Source of the DNA: an uncultured Lachnobacterium sp.
GTDB lineage: Bacteria > Bacillota > Clostridia > Lachnospirales > Lachnospiraceae
Direction: 5' to 3'
Assembly (NCBI GenBank): GCA_900546625.1
Contig: URDU01000007.1
Span: 48,282 to 112,281 of the forward strand
DNA length: 64,000 nt
The notes beneath the pieces are model-generated. The model saw only the letters and a program-made list of their open reading frames with translations. It ran no database searches and was not told the origin of the DNA. The translations under genes and the position numbers were made by a program. Shown here in pieces: positions 47,023-56,552 of the stretch; position 1 is the stretch's first letter; the number at the start of each line of letters is the position of its first letter.

Positions 47023-48738
47023 CTATGCAATACTTACCTCTCCGTTGTCATCATCATCTATGAAAAATGACTGCATAGTCACATTATCGTTGGCGGCCTC
47101 CACGAGATTCACACAGCTGTTTCCGATTCGGTCTATATTGTGAAGCACCTCGTTGTACTGAGCTGTAAGCTTTGAATCACATTTGCCCTTTCCGACACGG
47201 TTGATATGGTTTTTACGCAGCTTCTCATCAAGCGCCATAACCTCATCCTTCTGTTTCTGAAGAACCTCAATATCCATGCTTCCATCACCTGAAATTGCTC
47301 TTATTGAAGCAGTATATATCTCATGAATCTGCGCCATCGCCTTTCTCAGTTCTTTTAATGCATCCTTTGAATATTTGTGCTTGCTCTTATTTTCCACAGA
47401 TATGGTATTGACTATTTCGTTTAATAATATTCCAATTCTTTCTATATCGCACAGTACATAAAGCACTCCTGCACTCTGTGAGGCCTGCTCCTCTGTCAGT
47501 ACACCCTCTGAGTACATGGAAGCCAGATAGTCGTTTATTGACACATAAAGCTTCTGTAATGTCTGTGCACTCTCTTCAAGTTCATTTTCGATATTTTTGC
47601 CGTTTTTGTCAATACATTCATGCAAATTTACAAACATTTCTTCAACAATGTCAGCACATCTTAGTGTTTCCTTTGCAACAAGCTGCATTGCAGCCACCGG
47701 CTGACCGATGAGCTTGGTATCGAGATACATTGGCTGCCCCATTGCAATCTCTGTAACACCGTTTTTTTCCGGCACAAGCTTCATAACTATCTTTACCATT
47801 ACAGGGATAAGCGGTATCCAGACAAGCGTCATTGTCAGGTTAAAGCCTGTATGTGCATTTGCAATCTGTCTTGATATGACATCCACCTCATTTCCCTTTG
47901 GTGAAATAAACTGTATCAGTGCAGCATATGGTTTCACAAGAAAAAGGAATAAAATTGCTCCCGATATATTGAATACACAGTGTGCAAAGGCTGTTCTTCT
48001 GGCATCCTTTGACTGTCCGATCGACGCAAGCACTGCCGTAATTGTAGTTCCGATATTGTCACCGAGGAGAATCGGGATAGCTCCTGCCAGTCCTATTATG
48101 CTTGTCACACCGTCAGGTCCTGCCTGAGATGCAAAGTTCTGCAATACTGCGATTGTTGCACTTGAGCTCTGCACCACAAGTGTCATGAGTGCTCCAACTG
48201 CAACACCCAGTATAGGAATATGTGCTACCTTTCCAATCATATCTACAAAAAACGGGCTTGAAGCAAGCGGCTTCATAACACTTCCCATAGTCTCAATTCC
48301 CAGGAATAAAAGACCAAATGCAAATATTGTCTGTCCGATATTTTTTACTTTTTCCTTTTTACATACAAAGCTTAATATGAAGCCTGCAAATATTATCAGA
48401 TAAATATAGTCAGATATCTTAAATGCGATAATCTGTGCTGTCATCGTCGTACCGATGTTGGCACCTAAGATGATTGAAATTGCCTGCGGTAAGCTCATAA
48501 GTCCTGCACTGACAAAGCCGATTACCATGACTGTTGTAGCACTGCTGCTCTGAAGCACTGCTGTAGTAAGCGCTCCTGCAAGCACTCCAAGCACCGGGTT
48601 TTTGGTAAGCATCGCAAGAATTGCCTTCATCTTCTCTCCTGCTGCCTTCTGCAGGCATTCGCTCATCATGTTCATGCCGTATATAAATACTGCCAGGCCT
48701 CCCAACAGGCCAAATATAATTTTTACTGTTTCATTCAT
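47023..48738 (-). CDS. Na+/phosphate cotransporter with PhoU-like C-terminus
   Basis: 571 residues. Eight to nine membrane spans in two inverted repeats, each with the QSSSAT signature (VLQSSSATTVMVIG near 65, LVVQSSSATIAVLQ near 190) of the PNaS/NptA family. The C-terminal 230 residues are helical and PhoU-like. The family moves inorganic phosphate with Na+, in or out. It begins immediately after the stop of the PstS-like gene and runs into ppk, so the three form one phosphate operon. Confidence 0.92.
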   Translation of the reverse strand: MNETVKIIFGLLGGLAVFIYGMNMMSECLQKAAGEKMKAILAMLTKNPVLGVLAGALTTAVLQSSSATTVMVIGFVSAGLMSLPQAISIILGANIGTTMTAQIIAFKISDYIYLIIFAGFILSFVCKKEKVKNIGQTIFAFGLLFLGIETMGSVMKPLASSPFFVDMIGKVAHIPILGVAVGALMTLVVQSSSATIAVLQNFASQAGPDGVTSIIGLAGAIPILLGDNIGTTITAVLASIGQSKDARRTAFAHCVFNISGAILFLFLVKPYAALIQFISPKGNEVDVISRQIANAHTGFNLTMTLVWIPLIPVMVKIVMKLVPEKNGVTEIAMGQPMYLDTKLIGQPVAAMQLVAKETLRCADIVEEMFVNLHECIDKNGKNIENELEESAQTLQKLYVSINDYLASMYSEGVLTEEQASQSAGVLYVLCDIERIGILLNEIVNTISVENKSKHKYSKDALKELRKAMAQIHEIYTASIRAISGDGSMDIEVLQKQKDEVMALDEKLRKNHINRVGKGKCDSKLTAQYNEVLHNIDRIGNSCVNLVEAANDNVTMQSFFIDDDDNGEVSIA

Positions 48739-49599
48739 CTACTTATCCTCCGCTTTGCCGTTTAGCTGTGCCCATTCGGTTAACTTTCCTGTGTAAATCT
48801 CTCCAAGCTGCTCTATCGAAATCCTCTCAATCGGATTTTCCTTATTTACAATCACATGTACCTCATCCTTCGCAATCTCAACCTTCGTGAGAAGCTCATT
48901 CTCATATGATTTAAGCTCACGCGATGACATTCCGATGTCATATGTTCCCTCCATCGCCCCTGTCAGTCCGTTGCCTGAATCAGTCTCTGTAACTGTAATT
49001 TTAGCATTTGGATTTATCTCCATATATTTGTCGGCAAGCTCCTTTACAAGCGGTGCCGCTGATGTAGAACCGCCAATCTTAATCTCTCCACCGGCCTTGT
49101 CTGACAGAAATGAGCCCGGCTTCGCAACTGCAGTATACTTCTCACTGACCACTTCCTGTCCCTGCGTTGATATGTAACGCACGAAGTCATCCTCAACATT
49201 GCTTAGTTCTCCCTTGTAAGCCAGATAAAATGACCTTGTAAGATCGTTGCCATATATGGTGACTGTCTTTACCTTGTTCTCATCAAGCTCCACACCCGAT
49301 GACACATATGCGATAGCATTTTTATCCTCTGCAGTCTTTTCATATGCTGTTTCATTGCTATCTGCTACAATGCTTTGGTCTGTAGTTTTATCCTTTCCAG
49401 TTGTCTCATCCAAAATCCCTGTCTTATCTACAAAGACATTTCTCGTTCCGGATTCCTCTTCTCGCGAAACAACCTCAATTTTACCCAACGAATTAAGGCC
49501 ATCCACATGGGTAGTTTGTACCTCTTGTGAACAGCCTGTTATCATTGTTGCCATCATTCCTATGACGACCGCTTTCTTTAGTAATTTCTTTTTCAACAT
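48739..49599 (-). CDS. PstS-like phosphate-binding lipoprotein with permuted domain order
   Basis: 286 residues with a lipoprotein signal ending at C23 (MITGC). The PstS family motifs are all here but in swapped order. The half normally at the C-terminus comes first (VSREEESGTRNVF at about 44, KNAIAYVSS near 95, RSFYLAYKGE near 120). The half normally N-terminal follows (KIGGSTSAAP near 170, DSGNGL, YDIGMSSRELK, VHVIVNKENP, GKLTEWAQL near the end). Ligand-binding Ser/Thr, Asp and the SGTR arginine are kept. No pstCAB genes are nearby; the neighbours are a Na/Pi cotransporter and ppk. It may deliver phosphate to, or sense it for, that transporter. Confidence 0.8.
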   Translation of the reverse strand: MLKKKLLKKAVVIGMMATMITGCSQEVQTTHVDGLNSLGKIEVVSREEESGTRNVFVDKTGILDETTGKDKTTDQSIVADSNETAYEKTAEDKNAIAYVSSGVELDENKVKTVTIYGNDLTRSFYLAYKGELSNVEDDFVRYISTQGQEVVSEKYTAVAKPGSFLSDKAGGEIKIGGSTSAAPLVKELADKYMEINPNAKITVTETDSGNGLTGAMEGTYDIGMSSRELKSYENELLTKVEIAKDEVHVIVNKENPIERISIEQLGEIYTGKLTEWAQLNGKAEDK

Positions 49600-49773
49600 G
49601 ATCTCTCCATTAGCATGATAAATGATTAAAATTAATCAATAACTATTCAACAAGTTAATAATATCAAGCTAATGTAAAGTCCAAAACGCAGTTATGTAAA
49701 ATTAAGGTAAAAATTTTACAATTCTTTACTCAACTTTACATAAATTAAATTTCTATGCATTTTTATATGTTTT

Positions 49774-50517
49774 CTAGGCATTTTTTACTATTTCTACGGC
49801 AATATCCGGATAATTTGTGATAATTGCATCAGCTTCTGCCTTGACAAGTGCCTTCATCTCATGCTTTTCATTTACAGTCCAGACATGAGCTCTAAGGCCT
49901 CTTCCATGAGCCTTGTCGATGTAGTTTTCATCCTGCATATGGTAGGTTGCCGGATGAAGTGCATCCACATGAAGCTCACTGGCATACTCTGCCGCATTTA
50001 CTATAATATCAGAAAAAAGCAGTCCGCACCTCATATCAGGGCAAAGCTTTTTCATACGCACGATCGACTCGTGATTGAACGATGAACACCAGATTCTGTC
50101 AAGCATATCATACTCTTCCACAAGTGCCAGCACCTTTTTCTCCAGATTTTTATACTGCACGATACCGTTTTTGAGCTCGATATTTATGGTCATCTCTGTG
50201 TTTTTGAGCAAATCAAACACCTCATCGAGTGTTGGAATACGTGTCTTCTTGTCATAGGACGGCATGTGCTTTGACACATTGAGGCGCTTTAACTCCTTTA
50301 GTGTATAGTCCTTTACAAAGCCCTTCTCACCACTCACTCTGTCCACAGTCTCATCGTGTATGACCACGAGCTCTCCATCCTTTGTAAGCTGTACATCAAG
50401 CTCCACACCGTTAGCCTTCATCTTTTCTGCCTTCTTGAATGCCTCAAGTGTGTTTTCCGGTGCATATCCGGATGCTCCTCTGTGTGCCCAGACCTTTGTT
50501 CCCTCTGTGTTTATCAT
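49774..50517 (-). CDS. Glycerophosphodiester phosphodiesterase
   Basis: 247 residues, TIM-barrel GDPD family without a signal peptide, so cytoplasmic. It hydrolyses deacylated phospholipids to glycerol-3-phosphate and an alcohol. Active-site blocks: WAHRGASGYAPENTLEAFKKA (first His), NGVELDVQLTKDGELVVIHDE (Glu, Asp, second His), and INIELKNG. It is followed 40 nt upstream in the map by the MFS gene, which precedes it in transcription, so the two may share a transcript. Confidence 0.93.
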   Translation of the reverse strand: MINTEGTKVWAHRGASGYAPENTLEAFKKAEKMKANGVELDVQLTKDGELVVIHDETVDRVSGEKGFVKDYTLKELKRLNVSKHMPSYDKKTRIPTLDEVFDLLKNTEMTINIELKNGIVQYKNLEKKVLALVEEYDMLDRIWCSSFNHESIVRMKKLCPDMRCGLLFSDIIVNAAEYASELHVDALHPATYHMQDENYIDKAHGRGLRAHVWTVNEKHEMKALVKAEADAIITNYPDIAVEIVKNA

Positions 50518-50557
50518 GCTTTAAGCCTTCTTTCGTTTCTTTTTGTTTTTATTTTAG

Positions 50558-51886
50558 TTACTTTTCATACCCCGGTGCATCATAACTGTCTGCAAGCCTT
50601 AAAAATACAAATCCCACTGCAAAGAATATCGCCATAGTTGCAACCGCCACATTTATCGTGCCGCCTGCAAGCTTTACTGCCGCTATGACAAGCGAGCCTA
50701 AAAACGAAGCTCCCTTTGCAAAAATATCATAGATTCCAAAATATTCTCCCGAATTTTCCGGTGGAATAATCTTTGAAAAATATGAGCGTGACAGCGCCTG
50801 CAATGAGCCCTGGAAGCAGCCCACGCCAAATGCCATGATTCCGAAGCCAATCAGATCATGCAGCGTGAGTGCATACAGACAAACCGCAAAATATCCCGCA
50901 ATGCAGACATACAAAAGTGTTGTAGTTTTGTATTTCTGTGACAGTCTTCCAAAAACAAGCGAACCGATGCAAGCCACTACCTGTGTGAAAAGTAAAAACA
51001 CTACCTGTCCCACTGAATCAAGCTTCAAATCAGTTCCTATGTTTATACAATTATCTATTATAGTACCTACACCATCTATGTAAAGGAAAAAAGCAATCAA
51101 AAACAGACCTACTTTTTTATCTTTTGTAGCAATTTTTTTGATTGTTCCGAATATCTGTGCAAATGCGCCGGCTATGAGTCTGAGAACTCCCGGATTTTTG
51201 CTTTTCGCTTCTGCAGCTTCCGATACATAATTCACCTGTTTATAGCTCTTAAGCAGCGGAACTGTAACAACTAGCCACCATATTCCGGTAACTGCAAAGC
51301 CTATTATCATCGACAGGCGGTTTGATATATATCCAAGCATATCAGGTCCACAGATATACGCTGCAAGCGAAACGAGAAACGGCACACATGAGCCCAGATA
51401 TCCCCAGGCATAGCCGTAGGAGGACACCTCGTCCATTCTATCCTTTGTCGTCACATCGACAAGCATCGAGTCATAAAACACCAGCGATGCATTGTAAAAT
51501 ATCTTTGTAAGCACATATATAACAAGAAACAGTACCCACGTAGGTGTAAAACCGTTAAGTATACATGCCGACACTCCTACAACTACTGTCGTTGAAAAAA
51601 TGGCCTTTTTGATAAGCATATGGTCAGCTATCGCGCCACATACAGGTCCGATAAGTGCTGATACAACCGTCATCACAGCTATCGCCACCGCATAATACGC
51701 AGTCGCCCTGTCAGATGAAATCTGCCCTACACCATCTCCCACGGCAAGGCTTTTGTACCATATCGGTATGAGTGCACACGCAAGCAGTGTGTATGCGGAA
51801 TTTCCCACGTCATATAATACCCATGAGAGCTCCTTTGACGAGAGCTTTTTGCTTTTCTTTTGTGTATTGTCTTCTTTTGATTTCAT
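50558..51886 (-). CDS. UMF1/Atg22-type MFS transporter
   Basis: 442 residues, twelve spans. The N-terminal ELSWVLYDVGNSAYTLL is the hallmark of the UMF1 (Atg22-like) subgroup. Further family blocks are FYNASLVFYDSMLVDV and GYAWGYLGSCVPF. Substrates of bacterial members are mostly unknown; fungal Atg22 exports amino acids from vacuoles. A basic 20-residue Lys/Ser N-terminal tail precedes span 1. It lies directly before the glycerophosphodiesterase gene. Confidence 0.87.
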   Translation of the reverse strand: MKSKEDNTQKKSKKLSSKELSWVLYDVGNSAYTLLACALIPIWYKSLAVGDGVGQISSDRATAYYAVAIAVMTVVSALIGPVCGAIADHMLIKKAIFSTTVVVGVSACILNGFTPTWVLFLVIYVLTKIFYNASLVFYDSMLVDVTTKDRMDEVSSYGYAWGYLGSCVPFLVSLAAYICGPDMLGYISNRLSMIIGFAVTGIWWLVVTVPLLKSYKQVNYVSEAAEAKSKNPGVLRLIAGAFAQIFGTIKKIATKDKKVGLFLIAFFLYIDGVGTIIDNCINIGTDLKLDSVGQVVFLLFTQVVACIGSLVFGRLSQKYKTTTLLYVCIAGYFAVCLYALTLHDLIGFGIMAFGVGCFQGSLQALSRSYFSKIIPPENSGEYFGIYDIFAKGASFLGSLVIAAVKLAGGTINVAVATMAIFFAVGFVFLRLADSYDAPGYEK

Positions 51887-51992
51887 AAATTATACCTTCC
51901 CTGTTTATATGTCCCAGACTATGATTTTATTTTAAATATGTAAAAACCGCTACCGTCCATTTGTAAAGTTTATGTAAACAATCCGAACAATA

Positions 51993-52457
51993 TTAAGTCA
52001 GCGACTCTTTCGCAATATCCACATAATGCATGGCGTTTCGATGATTCTCCTCTATCTCCTCAGCACTCAGTGACCTGACTACCTTTGCCGGAGAGCCAAA
52101 TGCAAGGCTTCCATCAGGAATCTCGGTGCCCTGAGTGACAAGGGCTCCCGCACCTATTATACAGTTTTTACCAATCCTTGCGCCATTTAGCACGATGGCT
52201 CCCATGCCGATGAGTGTATTATCACCTATAGTACACCCGTGAACAATCGCGCTATGTCCTATTGTCACATTATCACCGATTCTGACACTGTGGCTTAAGT
52301 CCACATGTACCACCGCATTGTCCTGTATATTCGAATTTCTGCCTATTTCTATCGGTTCTGAATCGCCTCTTACAGTTGCATTATACCATACGCTTGCTCC
52401 GTCAGCCATTGTCACCTGCCCCTTAACAACGGCGCCTTCTGCTATATAATATGCCAT
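51993..52457 (-). CDS. Gamma-carbonic-anhydrase-like hexapeptide protein
   Basis: 154 residues, left-handed beta-helix of hexapeptide repeats. The three zinc-binding His are recognisable (VVHVD, IGHSAIVHGC). Family members bind metal and some hydrate CO2; many in anaerobes have no proven activity. It begins 2 nt after the jetC stop, so it is co-transcribed with the JetABC operon, which is an unexpected partner. Confidence 0.88.
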   Translation of the reverse strand: MAYYIAEGAVVKGQVTMADGASVWYNATVRGDSEPIEIGRNSNIQDNAVVHVDLSHSVRIGDNVTIGHSAIVHGCTIGDNTLIGMGAIVLNGARIGKNCIIGAGALVTQGTEIPDGSLAFGSPAKVVRSLSAEEIEENHRNAMHYVDIAKESLT

Positions 52458-52459
52458 AT

Positions 52460-55400
52460 CTATCCCTCCATCAATTTCAGATAATCGCCCTTGTCTATAT
52501 GCATCATCGAAATCTGATTATTGTGCCGCCTGAAGCCATAGACACAGTCCACATTTCGGATAAGCGACTGCAGACGCTCATCCGGCACACAGACAATCAG
52601 CTGCAAATCCATCTTTCTTGCATACTTAAGGCACACCGCACTTCGCTCCTGATCCATCTTGGAAAAAGCCTCATCCAAAAGCACCAGCTTAATCTTTGAA
52701 TCACGATTGCTCTGCTGCATGTAAAGCATCGCAAAGCCCGCAAGAAGCGCAACATACTTAGGGTTTTGTCCCTCTCCGCCCGAATCACGTCCTGCCATGT
52801 CATCTACAAAGTTTTCCCTTATAACCTGACCATTTTCGTCCGTAACCTGCTCATACATGCTGAATGACAGATAATTGCGGTAATCCGCATACTGCTCCAT
52901 TTCCTTACGCTTCTGCATTCGCAGATGCTCATCCTCATCCCTTGGCAGCATGAACTTGTCTGTCAAAAATTTAATTTTCTGCTCATATTTCTTATAAAAA
53001 TCATCCTCACCAAAGCTTATCTGTCCAGCTATTCCGCCATTATCCGGATTTTTACTGTCCAGTTCTTCCGCCATAAGCATATCATAGAACTGACCGTTTT
53101 CGTTCTTTGCCGGCTCTATCTTAATCTGATAGGTACTGTCTGAGAAATTAGTCTCCCTAAGAAGCCTGTTTATCTCATAGGCATGGCGCTTTGCAGCATT
53201 GATATCACCGTGGATTTTACCGATGACATTCTCTCTGAGACTTTTGTAGATCACCTTGCACTGCTCCTCAAACTCACTCTCATATTCCGACTCATAATCC
53301 TTCTCGTACTTCTCCAGCAGCTCCTCATATGCCTTATTTGACTTCTCGGCTCCGCTTAACTGACCTGACGGAAACTCCTTTATATACCTGTAGCGGGCAG
53401 TCTGCAACGTCTCCACACACGACTGCTGCCTGCCACCATTTCCGTCTGCGCCTTGCAGCTCAATAAGCTTCTCACGCTGTTTGCTCTTGACCGATGCTCC
53501 TGAGCTATGCTGCAGCATATCCTGCACCTGCTTCTCAAGCTCCTCTCTGGCAACATAGCCCTGCAACATATCATCCAGCTGTGCTCTTCGCTGTTCGTTT
53601 GCACCTATGATTTTCTCATGCTGGCTTATCTTTTCATTTATCTGCTGCTGATTCAGTGAAAAAGCACTCTTAAGTGCATCGATGTTTTTCTCAAGAAGCC
53701 TCTTTTTCTCCTTTAGCTCCTTGTACTGCCCATTCTCCATCGTCCTAATAATCTCTTCGAGCTCATTTTTCTGCGAATTAACTGCTTTAAGCTCATCTGA
53801 CGCCTCAGAAAGGCCCACAAAATACCCCGGCTCCCCCTTTAAGCACTCAAAATCTCTCTGTGCCTTGAGACTTGAAATAATACCCATAAGCTGTATCTGG
53901 TTCTTCTCAAGCCTCTCCACATCTGCCTCATACTCGGCAAGTCTTGCCTTGGATACCCTGCCTCCGATGCAGGCATTTGTAGTATAATCGCGCTTCTTCA
54001 GATGTCTGAAAATAAAGTTGCTGTATGAGTAGCAGTCCGGTGTAACTCCATCTCGTACCTGCTCAAGCTCGTCAACACTCCTGCACTTTATAATATGTCC
54101 CAGATATCTTTTCAGGCAGACATCTACATACTTTTCCTTTGTATCCACTGCCTCATAAAGCGAACCATCCATGGCCTTTGGTTCGCTGTCCATGATAGCC
54201 TTGGAATTTATGAGGTCGACATCCTCAAACTGCTTCATGTCCCTGAAAATAACAGCAGCAGTATGCGCATAACGCGGCTCTGTGATAAGTGAGAACTTGA
54301 GCCTGCCCATACGTCCTTCTATGGCATTCTTCCATTCCTCGTCCTGTACGTCAAACATATCCGCAAATACCTGTACCTTCACAGGCTCGCCAAATCTATC
54401 ACTTAAGTCTCTCTGCAGCGCAGCTCTTGCCGAACGCAGGCTCTCACTGTACGACTTGCGGTTGTTCTTCATATCATCGACCAGACGTTTTTTCTCTTTA
54501 AGCTCTTTTGTTATCTCATTTTTCTGCGAAGTATTGTCCTCGAGCTCATCCTCGATATCCTTCTTTATAGACTCAAGCTTTAGATGAAGCTCCTGACATT
54601 TTGCCTTAGTGACATCGCCATCCACAATCTCTTCAATGAGGTTTAAAACTGCATTGCTCACATAATCTGTGATGACCTCATCCTCATCCCAGGCCTTTAG
54701 TCCGTTTGTGATTTTAATCCACTGACGGCTGTTGTCGGTAAGCATGAGACTTCTCTTCTCAAGCTCCCTAAGCTGATCTTTTTTGCTTCCTAAGTCGCTC
54801 GATTTCAAATCCGCACATACCTGGATATACTCCTGCTGCACATCTGCCTGCTGCCCGGCTATATCATCTGCCTTTTCTGAAAGCCTGTCCTGTTCTTCTT
54901 CAATACGCTTTTTATCATCCTCAGCTGCCTGAATCTTTGCACGCATATCCTCGATATCTATGCACCTGATCATTGTCTCTGCCATGACAATATCGCTTTG
55001 GATATTCAAAAGCTCCTGTCCCGACTCCTTTATTTCCTTAAGAAGCTCAATACGCTTGCGCGTATCCTCTATTTTTTCCCTGATTTGTCTGTATGCATCG
55101 AGCTGCTCACTGATAGTCTCTATCGTGCCCGAGTCACTCTTTGGAAACATATAATCACGTATAAACTGACCTGTTCCATTTGTCATTCTGAGTGCAATAG
55201 CACTTTTTTCCATTGTGATAAAACGATTCGGGTCAATATATCCTAAAATCACATCATATAATGTGCCAAGGTATGCCTCCTTCGATGCGTAAATACGGTT
55301 TACATCCCCTCTGGCGCGTCTGTCAGCTGACTGTGAGCGAGTATTTACAAGCTTTTTAATATCATTATTTGAATAGCAAAAGCCGTCCGATGTCACATAT

Positions 55401-55825
55401 GAAGGCTCCGGCATCCTGCCCGAATGACTGAAGTACACAAATCTCTTAATCTCAGAATCGTTTTTTCGTACCTCAAATGCTATTCCTATACATGTAAACG
55501 TATGACTGCCTGTATCCTCTATCTCAAGCGCTATGACCGAACAAAAATCACAGTCGCCACGATTTGCGGAGCCATCCTTCTGCTCACCCCTCAAATAGCT
55601 CAGAACACTTCTCCTGTTTTTTGCATCATCAGCAGCCTTATTCAAGAATGTGGGACTGAAGCTGCCATAGAGGATTACCTGAATCGCATCCATGACGGTT
55701 GATTTTCCCGAGCCACTCTTACCACTGAACAAATTGACATACTCATTAAATTGCAAAACCTTGTGATTTATTCCGCCCCAGTTGTTTAGACACATTCTGG
55801 TAAATATCTTCTTAGACTGACTCAA
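52460..55825 (-). CDS. jetC: JetC-type SMC-like ATPase (Wadjet/MukB family)
   Basis: 1121 residues from a TTG start at 55825, which has GGAGGAG seven nt upstream inside the end of jetB; a longer open frame to 55864 lacks such a site. Walker A at 35-43 (GKSGSGKST), long coiled coils (about 265-470 and 620-900) around a hinge near 480-600, signature motif SGGEGQ near 1010 and Walker B KLVLLDEAFSKMD near 1045. It is the ATPase of a JetABC condensin-like complex that would extrude DNA loops. The gene runs on into a carbonic-anhydrase-like gene rather than a jetD nuclease. Confidence 0.9.
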   Translation of the reverse strand: MSQSKKIFTRMCLNNWGGINHKVLQFNEYVNLFSGKSGSGKSTVMDAIQVILYGSFSPTFLNKAADDAKNRRSVLSYLRGEQKDGSANRGDCDFCSVIALEIEDTGSHTFTCIGIAFEVRKNDSEIKRFVYFSHSGRMPEPSYVTSDGFCYSNNDIKKLVNTRSQSADRRARGDVNRIYASKEAYLGTLYDVILGYIDPNRFITMEKSAIALRMTNGTGQFIRDYMFPKSDSGTIETISEQLDAYRQIREKIEDTRKRIELLKEIKESGQELLNIQSDIVMAETMIRCIDIEDMRAKIQAAEDDKKRIEEEQDRLSEKADDIAGQQADVQQEYIQVCADLKSSDLGSKKDQLRELEKRSLMLTDNSRQWIKITNGLKAWDEDEVITDYVSNAVLNLIEEIVDGDVTKAKCQELHLKLESIKKDIEDELEDNTSQKNEITKELKEKKRLVDDMKNNRKSYSESLRSARAALQRDLSDRFGEPVKVQVFADMFDVQDEEWKNAIEGRMGRLKFSLITEPRYAHTAAVIFRDMKQFEDVDLINSKAIMDSEPKAMDGSLYEAVDTKEKYVDVCLKRYLGHIIKCRSVDELEQVRDGVTPDCYSYSNFIFRHLKKRDYTTNACIGGRVSKARLAEYEADVERLEKNQIQLMGIISSLKAQRDFECLKGEPGYFVGLSEASDELKAVNSQKNELEEIIRTMENGQYKELKEKKRLLEKNIDALKSAFSLNQQQINEKISQHEKIIGANEQRRAQLDDMLQGYVAREELEKQVQDMLQHSSGASVKSKQREKLIELQGADGNGGRQQSCVETLQTARYRYIKEFPSGQLSGAEKSNKAYEELLEKYEKDYESEYESEFEEQCKVIYKSLRENVIGKIHGDINAAKRHAYEINRLLRETNFSDSTYQIKIEPAKNENGQFYDMLMAEELDSKNPDNGGIAGQISFGEDDFYKKYEQKIKFLTDKFMLPRDEDEHLRMQKRKEMEQYADYRNYLSFSMYEQVTDENGQVIRENFVDDMAGRDSGGEGQNPKYVALLAGFAMLYMQQSNRDSKIKLVLLDEAFSKMDQERSAVCLKYARKMDLQLIVCVPDERLQSLIRNVDCVYGFRRHNNQISMMHIDKGDYLKLMEG

Positions 55826-56537
55826 TTGGTAACTCCTCCATTTCACTGTTCTTGGCAAATTCATGGGTATGGTTTACAGAACTGCCTTCTGTATTCAATC
55901 CGTCAGCTTCAAGTGTTACAGCCGACTCGTTATCATACTTAATCAGCTCCACCTCATCACTGTACATGCGCACAAGCTCATTTATATCCACGGCTGAGCA
56001 GAATATATTTACTGTGCCATAAATATAGATTGGTGTGTTGTCCTCCAGGTTTGCAATAGCCCCCGGCAGTTCAATCATCTGATGTGTTTTCATAAGCAAA
56101 AGAGCGTCTGACCATTCCTGATTATTGAGCTTTCTGGTAATCAGATTTGTATTTCTGCCATACTCACGAATCTCTGCCAGATTCGTTGTTGTCGCATTAA
56201 GCCCCTCGCCCATGATTTTATCCCTGTATATAATCTTCATTATAATGACAATCCTTGCAGTCAGAAGAGTCATCTTCTCGAGCATGACACCATCACCCGT
56301 TATCCTGAAAAGATGCTCCTGCTGGTCATGAACCAGCTCACAGTCAAGCACAGCCAAATAATCAGAGATAAACTCTCTGTTTCTAAGACACACCTGATAC
56401 CTTGGATTGTCTCTTTGAATCAATGTAACGGGGTCACACTTCATTTGCAAAATACAGGTCTGCCTCAACAGATCCTGAATAGTTTTTCTAATATTTTCTG
56501 CCTCATTTGGCGAAACATTCTCCATATATTCAAACAT
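55812..56537 (-). CDS. jetB: JetB-type (DUF4194, MukE-like) subunit
   Basis: 241 residues. The winged-helix-rich DUF4194 protein that clamps the kleisin JetA against JetC. Core about 15-195, with QVCLRNREFISDYLAVL and LTARIVIIMKIIYRDK; the last 40 residues are polar and acidic. It starts 15 nt after the jetA stop, with AGAGAG six nt before the ATG, and overlaps jetC. Confidence 0.85.
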   Translation of the reverse strand: MFEYMENVSPNEAENIRKTIQDLLRQTCILQMKCDPVTLIQRDNPRYQVCLRNREFISDYLAVLDCELVHDQQEHLFRITGDGVMLEKMTLLTARIVIIMKIIYRDKIMGEGLNATTTNLAEIREYGRNTNLITRKLNNQEWSDALLLMKTHQMIELPGAIANLEDNTPIYIYGTVNIFCSAVDINELVRMYSDEVELIKYDNESAVTLEADGLNTEGSSVNHTHEFAKNSEMEELPIESV

Positions 56538-56552
56538 ACATTGCTCTCTTTT

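Noticed and set aside
46827..47030. 68-residue basic N-terminal extension of polyphosphate kinase from a TTG
   Set aside because: It has a possible GAGAGG site, so it is not excluded, but ATG 46826 has a better site and matches the family start.
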